A DNA stretch of 47,558 bases from JAGOUU01 sp964609155 (GTDB lineage: Bacteria > Pseudomonadota > Gammaproteobacteria > JAGOUU01), in assembly GCA_964609155.1 (NCBI GenBank), contig CAZSRF010000015.1, forward strand, positions 1 through 47,558, given 5' to 3'. Every line of letters begins with the position of its first letter. Position 1 is the stretch's first letter. A program made the position numbers and the translations under genes. Below the pieces are notes generated by a model. That model was not told the origin of the DNA and searched no databases. It worked only from the letters and a program-made list of their open reading frames with translations. Below are positions 8,114 through 16,452 of this stretch, one piece after another.

Positions 8114-9250
8114 TTATAATACTATGGTTTGCATATTTGCACTCTGTGCACCGCCCCCACGACATATGATCATTTTTTGCTCATGGGGCACTAATAAAAT
8201 AGTTGCCAATGTAGCAAATTCGCTATACTTACTTTCATAATCTTCATTGCAGATAGCTGCTCCTGTCATACTACGATTGCAATCAGACAAAATTTCTGAC
8301 CATAATGCCATTTCTGTCCATTGGCTTTTATTACAAAGCAGACTAAGTACGCGACCATAACGATACATGCTATTACGTTGTCTTTGTTCAGGAGTGATCA
8401 CCTGACAAGCCAACATTTTAGACTCTGTATAATGATTTGTTTTAACTAAAGGAAAATGATCTAACGTTGTATTAACATAATCTAACGCACTAGTTTCCAA
8501 TAAATTACCTTGATGATCATCCGCACACAAAAAACTATGGCCCGATAATCTTGGGGTTTTGATAATCCCCTCTAGCATAGCATCATAATTTTCTGCCATA
8601 AGGGCTTTGCTGATTGTATGTAAGTAATTAACACCTATCTTGCAGTCATTAGCTATTAAATTAGTGGTCCCAATAGCAATATTATGTTGATTAAGCCCAA
8701 TTAAAGCCAAACATCCCATTGTCGTCAGATACATCATTCTAGGACCAATTGATGGATTCTTCTTAACTATCACTAGGTAATCTATCGCTTCTACCGACAT
8801 ATCCCAAGTTTGACCAATGATAATTTGATTACTTTCGGACATTGTCTTATCTAAAATAAATCCTGTACAACCATCAAATCTTATTTCAGGATCGTTGAAG
8901 CCTTTAATCTTACATATGTAATCACGCAGGTCCGTGTAGCCATTAAGGACTAATAGCCACTCTAAAGAAATATTAGCACCATGGGCTATACCCTCAAATT
9001 CTTGCCAAATATTTTTATCATACTGTTCATGCGCTCTCAAGAGTTCTCTAGTCAATTCTAGTACTTCACTTTGATCAAGCTTATATTTCCCATATTTTTT
9101 TACAAAATTAATTAGTCTAGTCATTCTACTTTGAGCTAGCTCATGAATCTCACTTTGATACATTGCACCAAAGTCTTCACCCATTTGCCTATAAGTACCA
9201 TTTAATTCTATGATAGGGATGGGAGTAGTGATGATTGATAACTTCTTCAT
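8114..9250 (-). CDS. Acyl-CoA:6-aminopenicillanate acyltransferase-family Ntn hydrolase (peptidase C45)
   Basis: This 378-residue protein has the penicillin acyltransferase/C45 layout. A helical N-terminal part (HELAQSRM, EGIAHGANISLEWLL) is followed by DGCTGFIL, where Gly127-Cys128 would be the autocleavage site and Cys128 the N-terminal nucleophile, then IIIGQTWDMS. Members transfer or hydrolyse acyl groups on amines, including penicillin precursors, N-acyl amides and conjugated bile acids. The substrate here is unknown. There is no signal peptide, so cytoplasmic action or non-Sec export is expected. It is the first gene of a probable two-gene unit with the glycosyltransferase-like gene, and its upstream gap is shared with the divergent 154-residue gene. 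Confidence 0.75.
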   Translation of the reverse strand: MKKLSIITTPIPIIELNGTYRQMGEDFGAMYQSEIHELAQSRMTRLINFVKKYGKYKLDQSEVLELTRELLRAHEQYDKNIWQEFEGIAHGANISLEWLLVLNGYTDLRDYICKIKGFNDPEIRFDGCTGFILDKTMSESNQIIIGQTWDMSVEAIDYLVIVKKNPSIGPRMMYLTTMGCLALIGLNQHNIAIGTTNLIANDCKIGVNYLHTISKALMAENYDAMLEGIIKTPRLSGHSFLCADDHQGNLLETSALDYVNTTLDHFPLVKTNHYTESKMLACQVITPEQRQRNSMYRYGRVLSLLCNKSQWTEMALWSEILSDCNRSMTGAAICNEDYESKYSEFATLATILLVPHEQKMIICRGGGAQSANMQTIVL

Positions 9251-9305
9251 AATCTTGATAAAATTAATTCAAATTCAGAACTGCAAATTTTTTGATAAGT
9301 TTAAC

Positions 9306-9332
9306 ATTAAGTTAATCTTGAGTTAATATAAT
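9306..9332 (+). promoter_or_regulatory. PmrA-box-like direct repeat plus -10 element
   Basis: ATTAAG (9306-9311), five bases, then CTTGAG (9317-9322) gives two half-sites with an 11-bp period, close to the PmrA pattern YTTAAG-N5-YTTAAG with one mismatch. A consensus -10, TATAAT, follows at 9327-9332, so the repeat overlaps the -35 position, as expected for an activator of this class. It would drive the gene at 9387. The match is suggestive only, since AT-rich DNA produces such sites by chance. Confidence 0.35.
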
Positions 9333-9386
9333 ATCAATAGTATTATCTAGATAATTTCGATTTAAGATGACTTACTTAAGGCAAAT

Positions 9387-9851
9387 ATGATTAATTCAAG
9401 CAAATGGAAACAGTTTAAAACAGCCTTCATAGCACTATTCAACTCTGATTCGCAAGAAGAAGATAGCACCAGTGCAAATGGTGCTACAGATAGCGACTCA
9501 ACAGGTTTTAATCAATCTAATCAAGAAAAAAATCAAGGCGTTATTGATCCTAAAGCAGCTACCTATGTTAAAGATCCTGAGACTGTGTTATACAATGAGC
9601 TAAAAAAAGACCCAGCTGCCATGCTTGCATTAAAGCGTTTAACAAATGGCCAGATCCCAAGTTCTGAACTTATAGAAGAATTTGAAGAAGTAAGAAACAG
9701 TGAAGTGGCATTACAAACTATCGTAAACTCTCCCTATGCTTCATCTGACGTCAAAGCTCGTGCTCGCGAGGAACTCGCTTCAAAGCAAAGAAGAAAATTA
9801 CAAGCTCAACCAGGCTTCAAAAATAACCCACAAACTCCACGACTGGGTTAG
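9387..9851 (+). CDS. Hypothetical hydrophilic protein, 154 residues
   Basis: No family is recognised. After a short N-terminus (MINSSKWKQFKTAFIALF) the protein has a low-complexity acidic/Ser/Asn stretch (about 20-50). A helical, Glu/Lys/Ala-rich region with DPETVLYNELKKDPAAMLAL and ARAREELASKQRRKL follows, then a Pro/Asn tail. There is no signal peptide or membrane span. Real coding is supported by compositional order, a near-consensus -10 upstream and no competing frame. It is divergent from the Ntn-hydrolase gene. A secreted effector is conceivable but only inferred from position and the PmrA-like site. Confidence 0.6.
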   Translation: MINSSKWKQFKTAFIALFNSDSQEEDSTSANGATDSDSTGFNQSNQEKNQGVIDPKAATYVKDPETVLYNELKKDPAAMLALKRLTNGQIPSSELIEEFEEVRNSEVALQTIVNSPYASSDVKARAREELASKQRRKLQAQPGFKNNPQTPRLG

Positions 9852-9884
9852 TTAATAGATTATTAGAAGTTGAGATAAAACTAA

Positions 9885-11330
9885 TTACTCGAAATAGTGT
9901 CGAATTCTAATATAAAAACGTGATAACTTGCTAAATAACTTTGCTTCGTAATACTTATTGATAGCCTTACGAAACATTTGCGACCATGTTGGATACGCAT
10001 AAGTTATATCAGATATATTCCGTAAGTGTATATTGTTGTGAATTGCTAAAGCTAATGTATGAATAATTTCACCTGCATTAGGACTTAGTATAGATGCTCC
10101 CAATAACTTATTATTTTTAACAAATAGTTTTATGCTTCCTTCTGCTTCACCACTAAGCATTGCTTTATCTAATTTTGTAAGTGGATAGTCTATTATTTTA
10201 TAACGTATATTCTTTTCTTTAGCTGTATGCTCTGTTAAACCTACCTGAGCATATTCTGGATCTGTTGCCATGATTTTCGGTATAGTGCTATATGCTATCT
10301 TTTTTTTTCTTTTAAAAGCTAAATGATCTATAACAACACTTGCTTGATACTCTGAAATATAAGAAAACTTATATGGTGAGATTATAACATCTCCTAAAGC
10401 ATAAATATGAGATTTCGAAGTTCTTAAATATTCATCTACAAGGATTCCCTGCTCATTATAGGCAATATCTAGTAATTCCAAACCAAGATTATCTAACTGA
10501 GGTTTGCGCCCTTTGGCTAGAAGTAAAGCATCTACGGTCATGTTCACGACCCCTGATTCAGCACTTATTTCTAAACAAACTTCACCTAATTGATTATTTT
10601 GATCATCTTTTGACCCAGTAACTGTTAGTATATTAGCATTAATAAAAAACTCTACACCTTCAGTTATTAAGATTTCTTTCAATGTGTGTATTTGACTTTG
10701 CGTACAAGTTGTGGCTATATTACTACCTTCCTCAATAACAGTTACTTTTGTTCCTAATCGACAAAAAGCCTGAGCATACTCTAACCCAACTAAATCACTG
10801 CCTATTATAATGAGCGTTCTAGGTTGTTTTGCAATATTCAAAATTGTTTCTGTAGTATAATAAGTTATTTCTGCAAGCCCTGGAATATGGGGAATTTTTG
10901 CTGTACTTCCAGTTGCAATAATAAACTTTTCAGCTGGGATCAATTTATCCTCTACTGAAATCATGTGCTCTCCCACAAAATGCCCAGTGCCCTTAACTAC
11001 TTTAACTCCATATGATTTAAGTCGCATTCTATTATAATATTTTTGCATGTATAACATTTTCTCTTTAACATGCTCTTGTAACGCTCTAAAATCTATGTTG
11101 ACATTACAAGATATTCCTAGTTTTGTAGCTTGTCTAGCATCATGAGCAATTTTTGCTGCCTCAATGAAAACAGTCCTTGGTATAACCCCAAGATTTAGGT
11201 ATTCACCACCTACGTTCTCGTTTTGATCAATTAAAGTTACAGTATATCCTAGTCTAGACAATGTACTGGCTGCATATAAACCACCACATCCACCACCGAT
11301 AACCACAATTTGTCTTTTATACTCATGCAT
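9885..11330 (-). CDS. Pyridine nucleotide-disulfide oxidoreductase homologue lacking the redox cysteines
   Basis: The fold is that of dihydrolipoamide dehydrogenase, mercuric reductase and glutathione reductase. It has an N-terminal FAD site IVVIGGGCGGLYAA, the ATGSTAKIP loop, a second Rossmann site LIIIGSDLVGLEYA and the FAD-closing YALGDV. Where active enzymes carry CxxxxC (GGTCLNVGCIPSK) this protein reads GGEYLNLGVIPRT, so both cysteines are gone (Tyr44 and Val49 counting from ATG 11330). The catalytic His-Glu of the partner subunit (HPTxSE) is YPTWSQ. FAD and NAD(P)H binding may remain, but disulfide chemistry cannot. SthA-type transhydrogenases lack one Cys, which offers a precedent. 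A basic tail (FYIRIRHYFE) is added. ATG 11330 is preferred to TTG 11339. Confidence 0.85.
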   Translation of the reverse strand: MHEYKRQIVVIGGGCGGLYAASTLSRLGYTVTLIDQNENVGGEYLNLGVIPRTVFIEAAKIAHDARQATKLGISCNVNIDFRALQEHVKEKMLYMQKYYNRMRLKSYGVKVVKGTGHFVGEHMISVEDKLIPAEKFIIATGSTAKIPHIPGLAEITYYTTETILNIAKQPRTLIIIGSDLVGLEYAQAFCRLGTKVTVIEEGSNIATTCTQSQIHTLKEILITEGVEFFINANILTVTGSKDDQNNQLGEVCLEISAESGVVNMTVDALLLAKGRKPQLDNLGLELLDIAYNEQGILVDEYLRTSKSHIYALGDVIISPYKFSYISEYQASVVIDHLAFKRKKKIAYSTIPKIMATDPEYAQVGLTEHTAKEKNIRYKIIDYPLTKLDKAMLSGEAEGSIKLFVKNNKLLGASILSPNAGEIIHTLALAIHNNIHLRNISDITYAYPTWSQMFRKAINKYYEAKLFSKLSRFYIRIRHYFE

Positions 11331-11409
11331 AACAATCAATTAATTAATATAATCTAAGAAGTACTCCGATAATCTATAACTTAAATATAGCTTAATATAT
11401 AAATATCAT

Positions 11410-11533
11410 CAGGAGTTACGCAAAATGATCCTAAGTTGTCATCTCAGTCAAGCACTAAGTGCGCAGAACCGAGATCTGTTTTGCAAGATACCGGCTCTTC
11501 GGCCGGTATGACAAGTTTTTTGCGTAAGTCCTG
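11410..11533. mobile_element. 124-bp inverted-repeat element (MITE-like), full copy
   Basis: The element starts CAGGAGTTACGCAAAA and ends with the reverse complement of CAGGACTTACGCAAAA, so 15 of 16 terminal bases match. It is flanked by ATCAT on both sides (11405-11409 and 11534-11538), a likely 5-bp target duplication. Inside, it holds hairpins such as CTCAGTC...GAACCGAG and ACCGGCTCTTCGGCCGGT (11499-11517 region), and no ORF. A truncated second copy lies inverted at 47190-47289. It sits about 75 bases upstream of the hemB start, inside the hemB promoter region. Confidence 0.8.
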
Positions 11534-11607
11534 ATCATGTAAACCTATTTTACTGTACGGCTTAATGGTACAATGTCGCGATATATATATTATAAAGTTT
11601 AGAAGTT

Positions 11608-12615
11608 ATGTCAAACAATTCTAGTTATCCAGCCAAAAGAATGCGCCGTCTCCGAGCACATGATTTTATACGCCATTTAGTCCAAGAAAATACACTTACA
11701 ATCAACGACTTAATTTACCCTGTTTTTATCCAAGAGTCTAATAATCTTCAAGAAGAGATTAGCTCCATGCCAGGACAATTCAGATTTAATCTAGATGGTT
11801 TACTAAAAGAATGTGAAACTTTGATTGCTTTAAAAATACCAGCTATTGCACTTTTTCCTGCTGCTATCGATAAAAAATTAAAAACTTGTGATGGCCGCGA
11901 AGCTACTAATTCTGAAGGCTTAATACCTCAAGCTATTGTTGCTATAAAAAAACACTTCCCTCAACTAGGTATTATCAGTGATATCGCATTAGATCCTTAT
12001 ACGAGTCATGGACAGGATGGCGTTTTAGATCGAAATAACAAAATTAATAATGATGAAACTATTAAGATTCTTATTCAACAAGCTTTAATTCATGCTCAGG
12101 CAGGAGCAGATATCCTTGCTCCTTCTGATATGATGGATGGTAGGATTGGCTGTATAAGAAAAGCACTAGAGGAGAATAATCACCATGAAATAGCTATCAT
12201 GGCATATTCTGCAAAGTTTGCTTCTAATTATTATGGTCCTTTTAGAAATGCTGTTGGTTCAAGCACCAACCTTGGGCAGTCTGATAAGAAAACATATCAG
12301 TTAAATTTCTGTAATATCAAAGAAGCGTTAAGTGAAGTAGCTTTAGATATCGATGAAGGTGCTGATATGATAATAGTCAAACCTGGAGCGCCATATCTAG
12401 ATATAGTGCATGCTGTGACAACAAACTTTCGTATTCCTACTTTTTCTTATCAGGTCAGTGGTGAATACACCATGCTAAAATTAGCTTTTGATCAGAATGT
12501 GTTAGATCAAGATAAAACTATAATAGAAACATTGACCTGTTTCAAAAGAGCAGGTGCAAGTGGAATACTGACTTATTTTGCAAAAGATGCAGCTAACTTA
12601 TTGATGTCTATCTGA
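11608..12615 (+). CDS. hemB: Delta-aminolevulinic acid dehydratase (porphobilinogen synthase)
   Basis: HemB condenses two 5-aminolevulinate molecules to porphobilinogen, the second common step of tetrapyrrole synthesis. The 335-residue product has both active-site lysines: Lys203 in MAYSAKFASNYYGPF and Lys258 in MIIVKPGAPYLD. The metal region reads SDIALDPYTSHGQDG, with Asp in place of the zinc cysteines, which indicates the magnesium-dependent class. A possible -10 element TACAAT lies at 11569-11574, just downstream of the inverted-repeat element, so the transposon may have replaced upstream control. The 3' end overlaps the convergent aroK by 18 bases. hemC and hemD lie at 43-45 kb. Confidence 0.97.
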   Translation: MSNNSSYPAKRMRRLRAHDFIRHLVQENTLTINDLIYPVFIQESNNLQEEISSMPGQFRFNLDGLLKECETLIALKIPAIALFPAAIDKKLKTCDGREATNSEGLIPQAIVAIKKHFPQLGIISDIALDPYTSHGQDGVLDRNNKINNDETIKILIQQALIHAQAGADILAPSDMMDGRIGCIRKALEENNHHEIAIMAYSAKFASNYYGPFRNAVGSSTNLGQSDKKTYQLNFCNIKEALSEVALDIDEGADMIIVKPGAPYLDIVHAVTTNFRIPTFSYQVSGEYTMLKLAFDQNVLDQDKTIIETLTCFKRAGASGILTYFAKDAANLLMSI

Positions 12616-13128
12616 GCCATCTAACGCATCAATAATAGTCTTAATAATTTTAACAACAGGCATTTGATCAGTTCTAACCGTTAGATCTGCGATATCTTGA
12701 TAGAGTGGTATACTTTTTTGCAGCATGTCTTGCATGACCGAGTTTTTCTCTTCCGTTTGAAGCTGCGGACGCTTTCTATCAAACTCAGTTCTTCTTAACA
12801 AACTGTCTATAGGGGCCGACAAATAAACGACAAAACCACGACTAGTTAAATTAGCTCGACATAACTGGCTCAATACAGCACCCCCACCGGTAGCAAGAAC
12901 TAGTCGACTTTTTTGGGTATACTCATCGATAATTTTTTCTTCTCGCTTTTGAAAACCTTCAGGACCTTCTATATCATATATCCAAGCAATATTAGCACCT
13001 GCTTTTTCTTCTATTAAGTGATCCACATCATAGAAATTATAATTAAGTTTTTGCGCAAGCCCCTTACCTATAGTGGTCTTTCCCACTGCCATTGGTCCCA
13101 CTAGAAAAATTTTGTTATGGTTAATCAT
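12598..13128 (-). CDS. aroK: Shikimate kinase
   Basis: AroK phosphorylates shikimate at the 3-hydroxyl using ATP in the chorismate pathway. The 176-residue protein has the P-loop GPMAVGKTTIG (residues 11-21), the shikimate-binding Asp in YDVDHLIE, ATGGGAVL, and the lid arginines in FDRKRPQL. It lies downstream of pilQ on the same strand, as in many gammaproteobacteria where pilMNOPQ-aroK-aroB are linked. Here there is a 152-base gap after pilQ and no aroB follows, because hemB converges from the other strand. aroK may therefore have its own promoter. Confidence 0.96.
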   Translation of the reverse strand: MINHNKIFLVGPMAVGKTTIGKGLAQKLNYNFYDVDHLIEEKAGANIAWIYDIEGPEGFQKREEKIIDEYTQKSRLVLATGGGAVLSQLCRANLTSRGFVVYLSAPIDSLLRRTEFDRKRPQLQTEEKNSVMQDMLQKSIPLYQDIADLTVRTDQMPVVKIIKTIIDALDGSDRHQ

Positions 13129-13280
13129 ATTTATATCTAAACTATATTTAATAAGTGAGTGAACGCTTTTTTTAATCGCCTTAAATATTACAACTTTAAC
13201 TTAAAATTGCAATAAAAAATTAATTAGTTTACAAATTAACTTTTTCTCTTGCTAGTTCTCTTATCATACTGCTACTATCA

Positions 13281-15896
13281 TTAAACCTTTTCTACAATTA
13301 TTTTAGGAGTAATAAAAATTAAAAACTCTGACCTATTGTCTTTTGTAAGATTACGTCTAAATAATTGACCTACATATGGTAACTCCCCTAAAAATGGTAT
13401 CCGCTCAACGCTATTCGTCACACCTTGAGTAAATATACCACCTAACACAATTGTTTCACTATTGTCTACTAACACTTGAGTTTCAATGTCTTGTGTATTA
13501 ATAATTGGTATATTTTGTGCAGCAGGATTTGTTGTAGCTGAATCATTTGTCACTTTTAGATCCATAATAATCTTATTATCGGGTGTAATTTGTGGTGTTA
13601 CAGTAAGGCTCAATACAGCTTTTTTAAAGGCAATACTCGCAGCACCGCTTGAGGTTGACTCCTGATAAGGTATTTCCTGACCTTGTTCAATTTTAGCAGG
13701 AACTTTATTTGCTGTAATTAGTTTAGGCGTTGATATCGTTTCAACAATACCCTCGGCTTCTAATGCTGACAATTCTAAATGAACCAAAGTACCACCAGGC
13801 AATTTAGCTAAAGCCAAACCTAATGAGGTTGTTGGATTAGTTACACCTAAATCGATATTAAAACCATTATTTATAGGTGATGTCGCTGTACCTATTGCTC
13901 CTGTTGTACCTGTCGAGGTTGGATTTGTTGGTAATACAACAGCACCCGTACTTGCTGTATGACTTGCATTTACAGCATTACTACCAACACCTATATTGTA
14001 ATTATTTGAAGAACGTTTTGCTGATAATCCCCAACGTACACCAAGATCTTTTTCAAAGTTTGTATCTGCTCGCACAAGTCGTGCTTCAATTAAAACTTGC
14101 CTGACTGGGGTATCTAAATTTTTTAAAACCTTATTTATTTCTTTTAATTTATTGGGTGTATCTTGAACAATTAAAATATTAGTTCTTTTATCAAAGCTGA
14201 CCTTACCACGTTCAGATAATACGGAACCTCTTGTACCATTATTGAGCAATGTTACTAGATCTTCAGCTTTAGCATAATTAATATGAAAATATTCAGTTTC
14301 CAGATTAATTAATCTTTCAACGAGTCTGTCTGATTCTAGCTCAGCTTTTTCTAGTTCAAAAATTTCTGTACTAGGAGCTATCATTAAAATATTACCGTAA
14401 TACCTTTTATCTAAACTTTTGGTTTTTAAAATAATATCCAAGGCTTGATCCCAAGGAACATTCATTAGTCTTAGTGAAATATTACCTTGTACGGTATCAC
14501 TCGCCACAAGATTAAGATCAGTAAAGTCAGCAATCAACTGCAATACTGCTCGGAGCTCAATGCTTTGAAAATTCAAAGAGATTTTTTTGCCGCTATACTT
14601 TTTATTCAATTTAAAAATATCTGTTTTAACATCTGCTTTACTTTTAATTTCAATAATCAGACTATTATTTACTTCATAAGAAACAAAATCCACCATCGCT
14701 GTATTAGTGATAATCAGTTTTGCAGAATTCCCTTCTGTTTTCCATGCGAGTTGTTTCACAACTGTATCAAAGTCACCAACATCATAAGTTTTATTAAGAT
14801 TACTTGGCAGTATGATATTTTTAAAAATAACTTGTAACTTCTTTTGAGAATTGTCATTATCATCAATGCTCATTAGAAATTCTTTATTTGAAAATTCAAC
14901 TTGTATTTTAGCTGCTTTCTCATCTGTTAAACTAAAATCTACTTTTTTTACTACCGCCTTATTTGTATTAGATGATAAGACTGTTTGGTCTAGCATCTCG
15001 CTATTGATACGCTCACTGCTAACCATGCGTTCCTTTTTAAGGCTGTCCATGATTTTTTTGTTGGTCATAGGTGGAGAATATTCAGACAAATCACCTTTAT
15101 CAGAACTGTTATAACCATTAAGTTTTTCAGATTTCTCTGTCTTTTTAACTGCTTCATTTTTATCCGTTGATGTATCAACAAATAATATTTGTTTAGGAGA
15201 GTACTGCTCCGTGGATTTAAAAACTTTACTTAATTTTTTTTGATCCATAGCTTGGATTGCGTCAGATGATTCTTGCTCGATAGCATCAATACTTTTTTTC
15301 AAATTATTCAAATCATTTTTATTATTAGCTTGACTCGCGCCATGAATAAGACCACCAAGCATGTCTTTAGTCATCAAAGTTAATATATAAGTATTATCCT
15401 TTTGTTCAATATTATAAAAAATACCTGGTTTAATTTTAAAATCTAATTCTAATTGAGAATCAGATTGCAGCACATTGATTGTTTTTAATAGCTCGTGATC
15501 AACAATAATAATATTATTCTTCAAGTTTACAAAAACGTTATTAAACTTAACACTCAATAAATCTTCTGTTTTATTTAATGTGGGCAAAGGCAAGATTGGA
15601 AACTCAGATACAAATAAATTTTTATTTGTAATTAACGAAGCTACTTGATTAGTGGCTTTGCTTAAATTATCCGTAGCACTGAAATTCTTTTCATTTTGAT
15701 TTGTGTGATTAGAAAATTCTTTTGCTGAAAATTGAAAAAGAATTTTTACTTCTTGAGCAGACCATATTTGTACATCTATATTGCTCAGAAGAACACCTTT
15801 AGTTTGAGCATAAGCCGTATAAGACAATACAATATTTATTAGCAAAAATAGTAATTGAATTCTTATTGAATTTATCTTTTTTAATAACTTTCTCAT
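13281..15896 (-). CDS. pilQ: Type IV pilus secretin PilQ
   Basis: PilQ forms the outer-membrane channel through which the type IV pilus passes. The 871-residue product has a signal peptide ending in YTAYAQ, an AMIN domain near the N-terminus (about 33-170), a Ser/Lys/Asn-rich linker (180-310) and a second AMIN-like domain (VKKVDFSLTDEKAAKIQVEF, about 315-420). These are followed by an STN/N0 region (ISLNFQSIELRAVLQLIADF), an N1 domain (YFHINYAKAEDLVTLLNN) and the secretin barrel (VLIEARLVRADTNFEKDLGV to the C-terminus). A low-complexity Thr/Gly/Asn insertion (ASTGAVVLPTNPTSTGTTGA) sits inside the barrel region. It is the last gene of pilMNOPQ, 22 bases after pilP. Confidence 0.95.
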   Translation of the reverse strand: MRKLLKKINSIRIQLLFLLINIVLSYTAYAQTKGVLLSNIDVQIWSAQEVKILFQFSAKEFSNHTNQNEKNFSATDNLSKATNQVASLITNKNLFVSEFPILPLPTLNKTEDLLSVKFNNVFVNLKNNIIIVDHELLKTINVLQSDSQLELDFKIKPGIFYNIEQKDNTYILTLMTKDMLGGLIHGASQANNKNDLNNLKKSIDAIEQESSDAIQAMDQKKLSKVFKSTEQYSPKQILFVDTSTDKNEAVKKTEKSEKLNGYNSSDKGDLSEYSPPMTNKKIMDSLKKERMVSSERINSEMLDQTVLSSNTNKAVVKKVDFSLTDEKAAKIQVEFSNKEFLMSIDDNDNSQKKLQVIFKNIILPSNLNKTYDVGDFDTVVKQLAWKTEGNSAKLIITNTAMVDFVSYEVNNSLIIEIKSKADVKTDIFKLNKKYSGKKISLNFQSIELRAVLQLIADFTDLNLVASDTVQGNISLRLMNVPWDQALDIILKTKSLDKRYYGNILMIAPSTEIFELEKAELESDRLVERLINLETEYFHINYAKAEDLVTLLNNGTRGSVLSERGKVSFDKRTNILIVQDTPNKLKEINKVLKNLDTPVRQVLIEARLVRADTNFEKDLGVRWGLSAKRSSNNYNIGVGSNAVNASHTASTGAVVLPTNPTSTGTTGAIGTATSPINNGFNIDLGVTNPTTSLGLALAKLPGGTLVHLELSALEAEGIVETISTPKLITANKVPAKIEQGQEIPYQESTSSGAASIAFKKAVLSLTVTPQITPDNKIIMDLKVTNDSATTNPAAQNIPIINTQDIETQVLVDNSETIVLGGIFTQGVTNSVERIPFLGELPYVGQLFRRNLTKDNRSEFLIFITPKIIVEKV

Positions 15897-15918
15897 TGCT
15901 CTGACTCTTTTTTATTAT

Positions 15919-16452
15919 TTATTCTTTTAACTTCATTATAACTTCATTTGATTGCCAGCCACCAAACCCATTGCTGACTGCCTCTTTTATTTCAATGTTT
16001 TTTTCATTAATTTTCATAATTTTTCCATAATTTGGACCTATATAATTGCCTTCTTTGACCTTATAAACTCGCCCAGTATTATCTGATATTAACCCCCAAG
16101 TGATATCTTCTTTCTTAATGGAGCCTACCAGCACTAACTCTTCAAAAGTAAATTTTTCTAAAGGCTCTTTGGTTCTAGTTTCATCCGGCGCATCAATAGC
16201 ACTTGATGAAACAACTTGACTTTTTATAAACTCATCAGATGTCATAAATGGGCTACGTTTAGCTACTCCTAAGTATTTGCTATTTACTTTTGCTACTGTA
16301 GGTGGTAACGGCTCAACAGCATGTTTATGCAATGCCTTGGTTTGTTTTATAAACTCTTCTAAATCTGATCGACTAGTACTTCCACCACATCCAAAAAGCA
16401 ATAACAAGTTAAATAATAAAATAAATGTTAAAAATAATCTTTTATTATGCAT
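15919..16452 (-). CDS. pilP: Type IV pilus assembly lipoprotein PilP
   Basis: PilP is an inner-membrane lipoprotein that connects the PilMNO platform to the PilQ secretin. The lipobox is LLLLFGCGG, with the lipidated Cys at about residue 22 counted from ATG 16452. I prefer this start to the track start at 16488, because it puts the signal peptide (MHNKRLFLTFILLFNL) at the N-terminus. A disordered linker follows, then the beta-sandwich (FTFEELVLVGSIKKEDITWGLI, YKVKEGNYIGPNYGKI), as in other PilP proteins. It overlaps the end of pilO by 8 bases. Confidence 0.93.
   Translation of the reverse strand: MHNKRLFLTFILLFNLLLLFGCGGSTSRSDLEEFIKQTKALHKHAVEPLPPTVAKVNSKYLGVAKRSPFMTSDEFIKSQVVSSSAIDAPDETRTKEPLEKFTFEELVLVGSIKKEDITWGLISDNTGRVYKVKEGNYIGPNYGKIMKINEKNIEIKEAVSNGFGGWQSNEVIMKLKE

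Noticed and set aside
13877..15114. Three + strand ORFs over pilQ
   Set aside because: They are antisense shadows of a clearly conserved secretin and show no family motifs.
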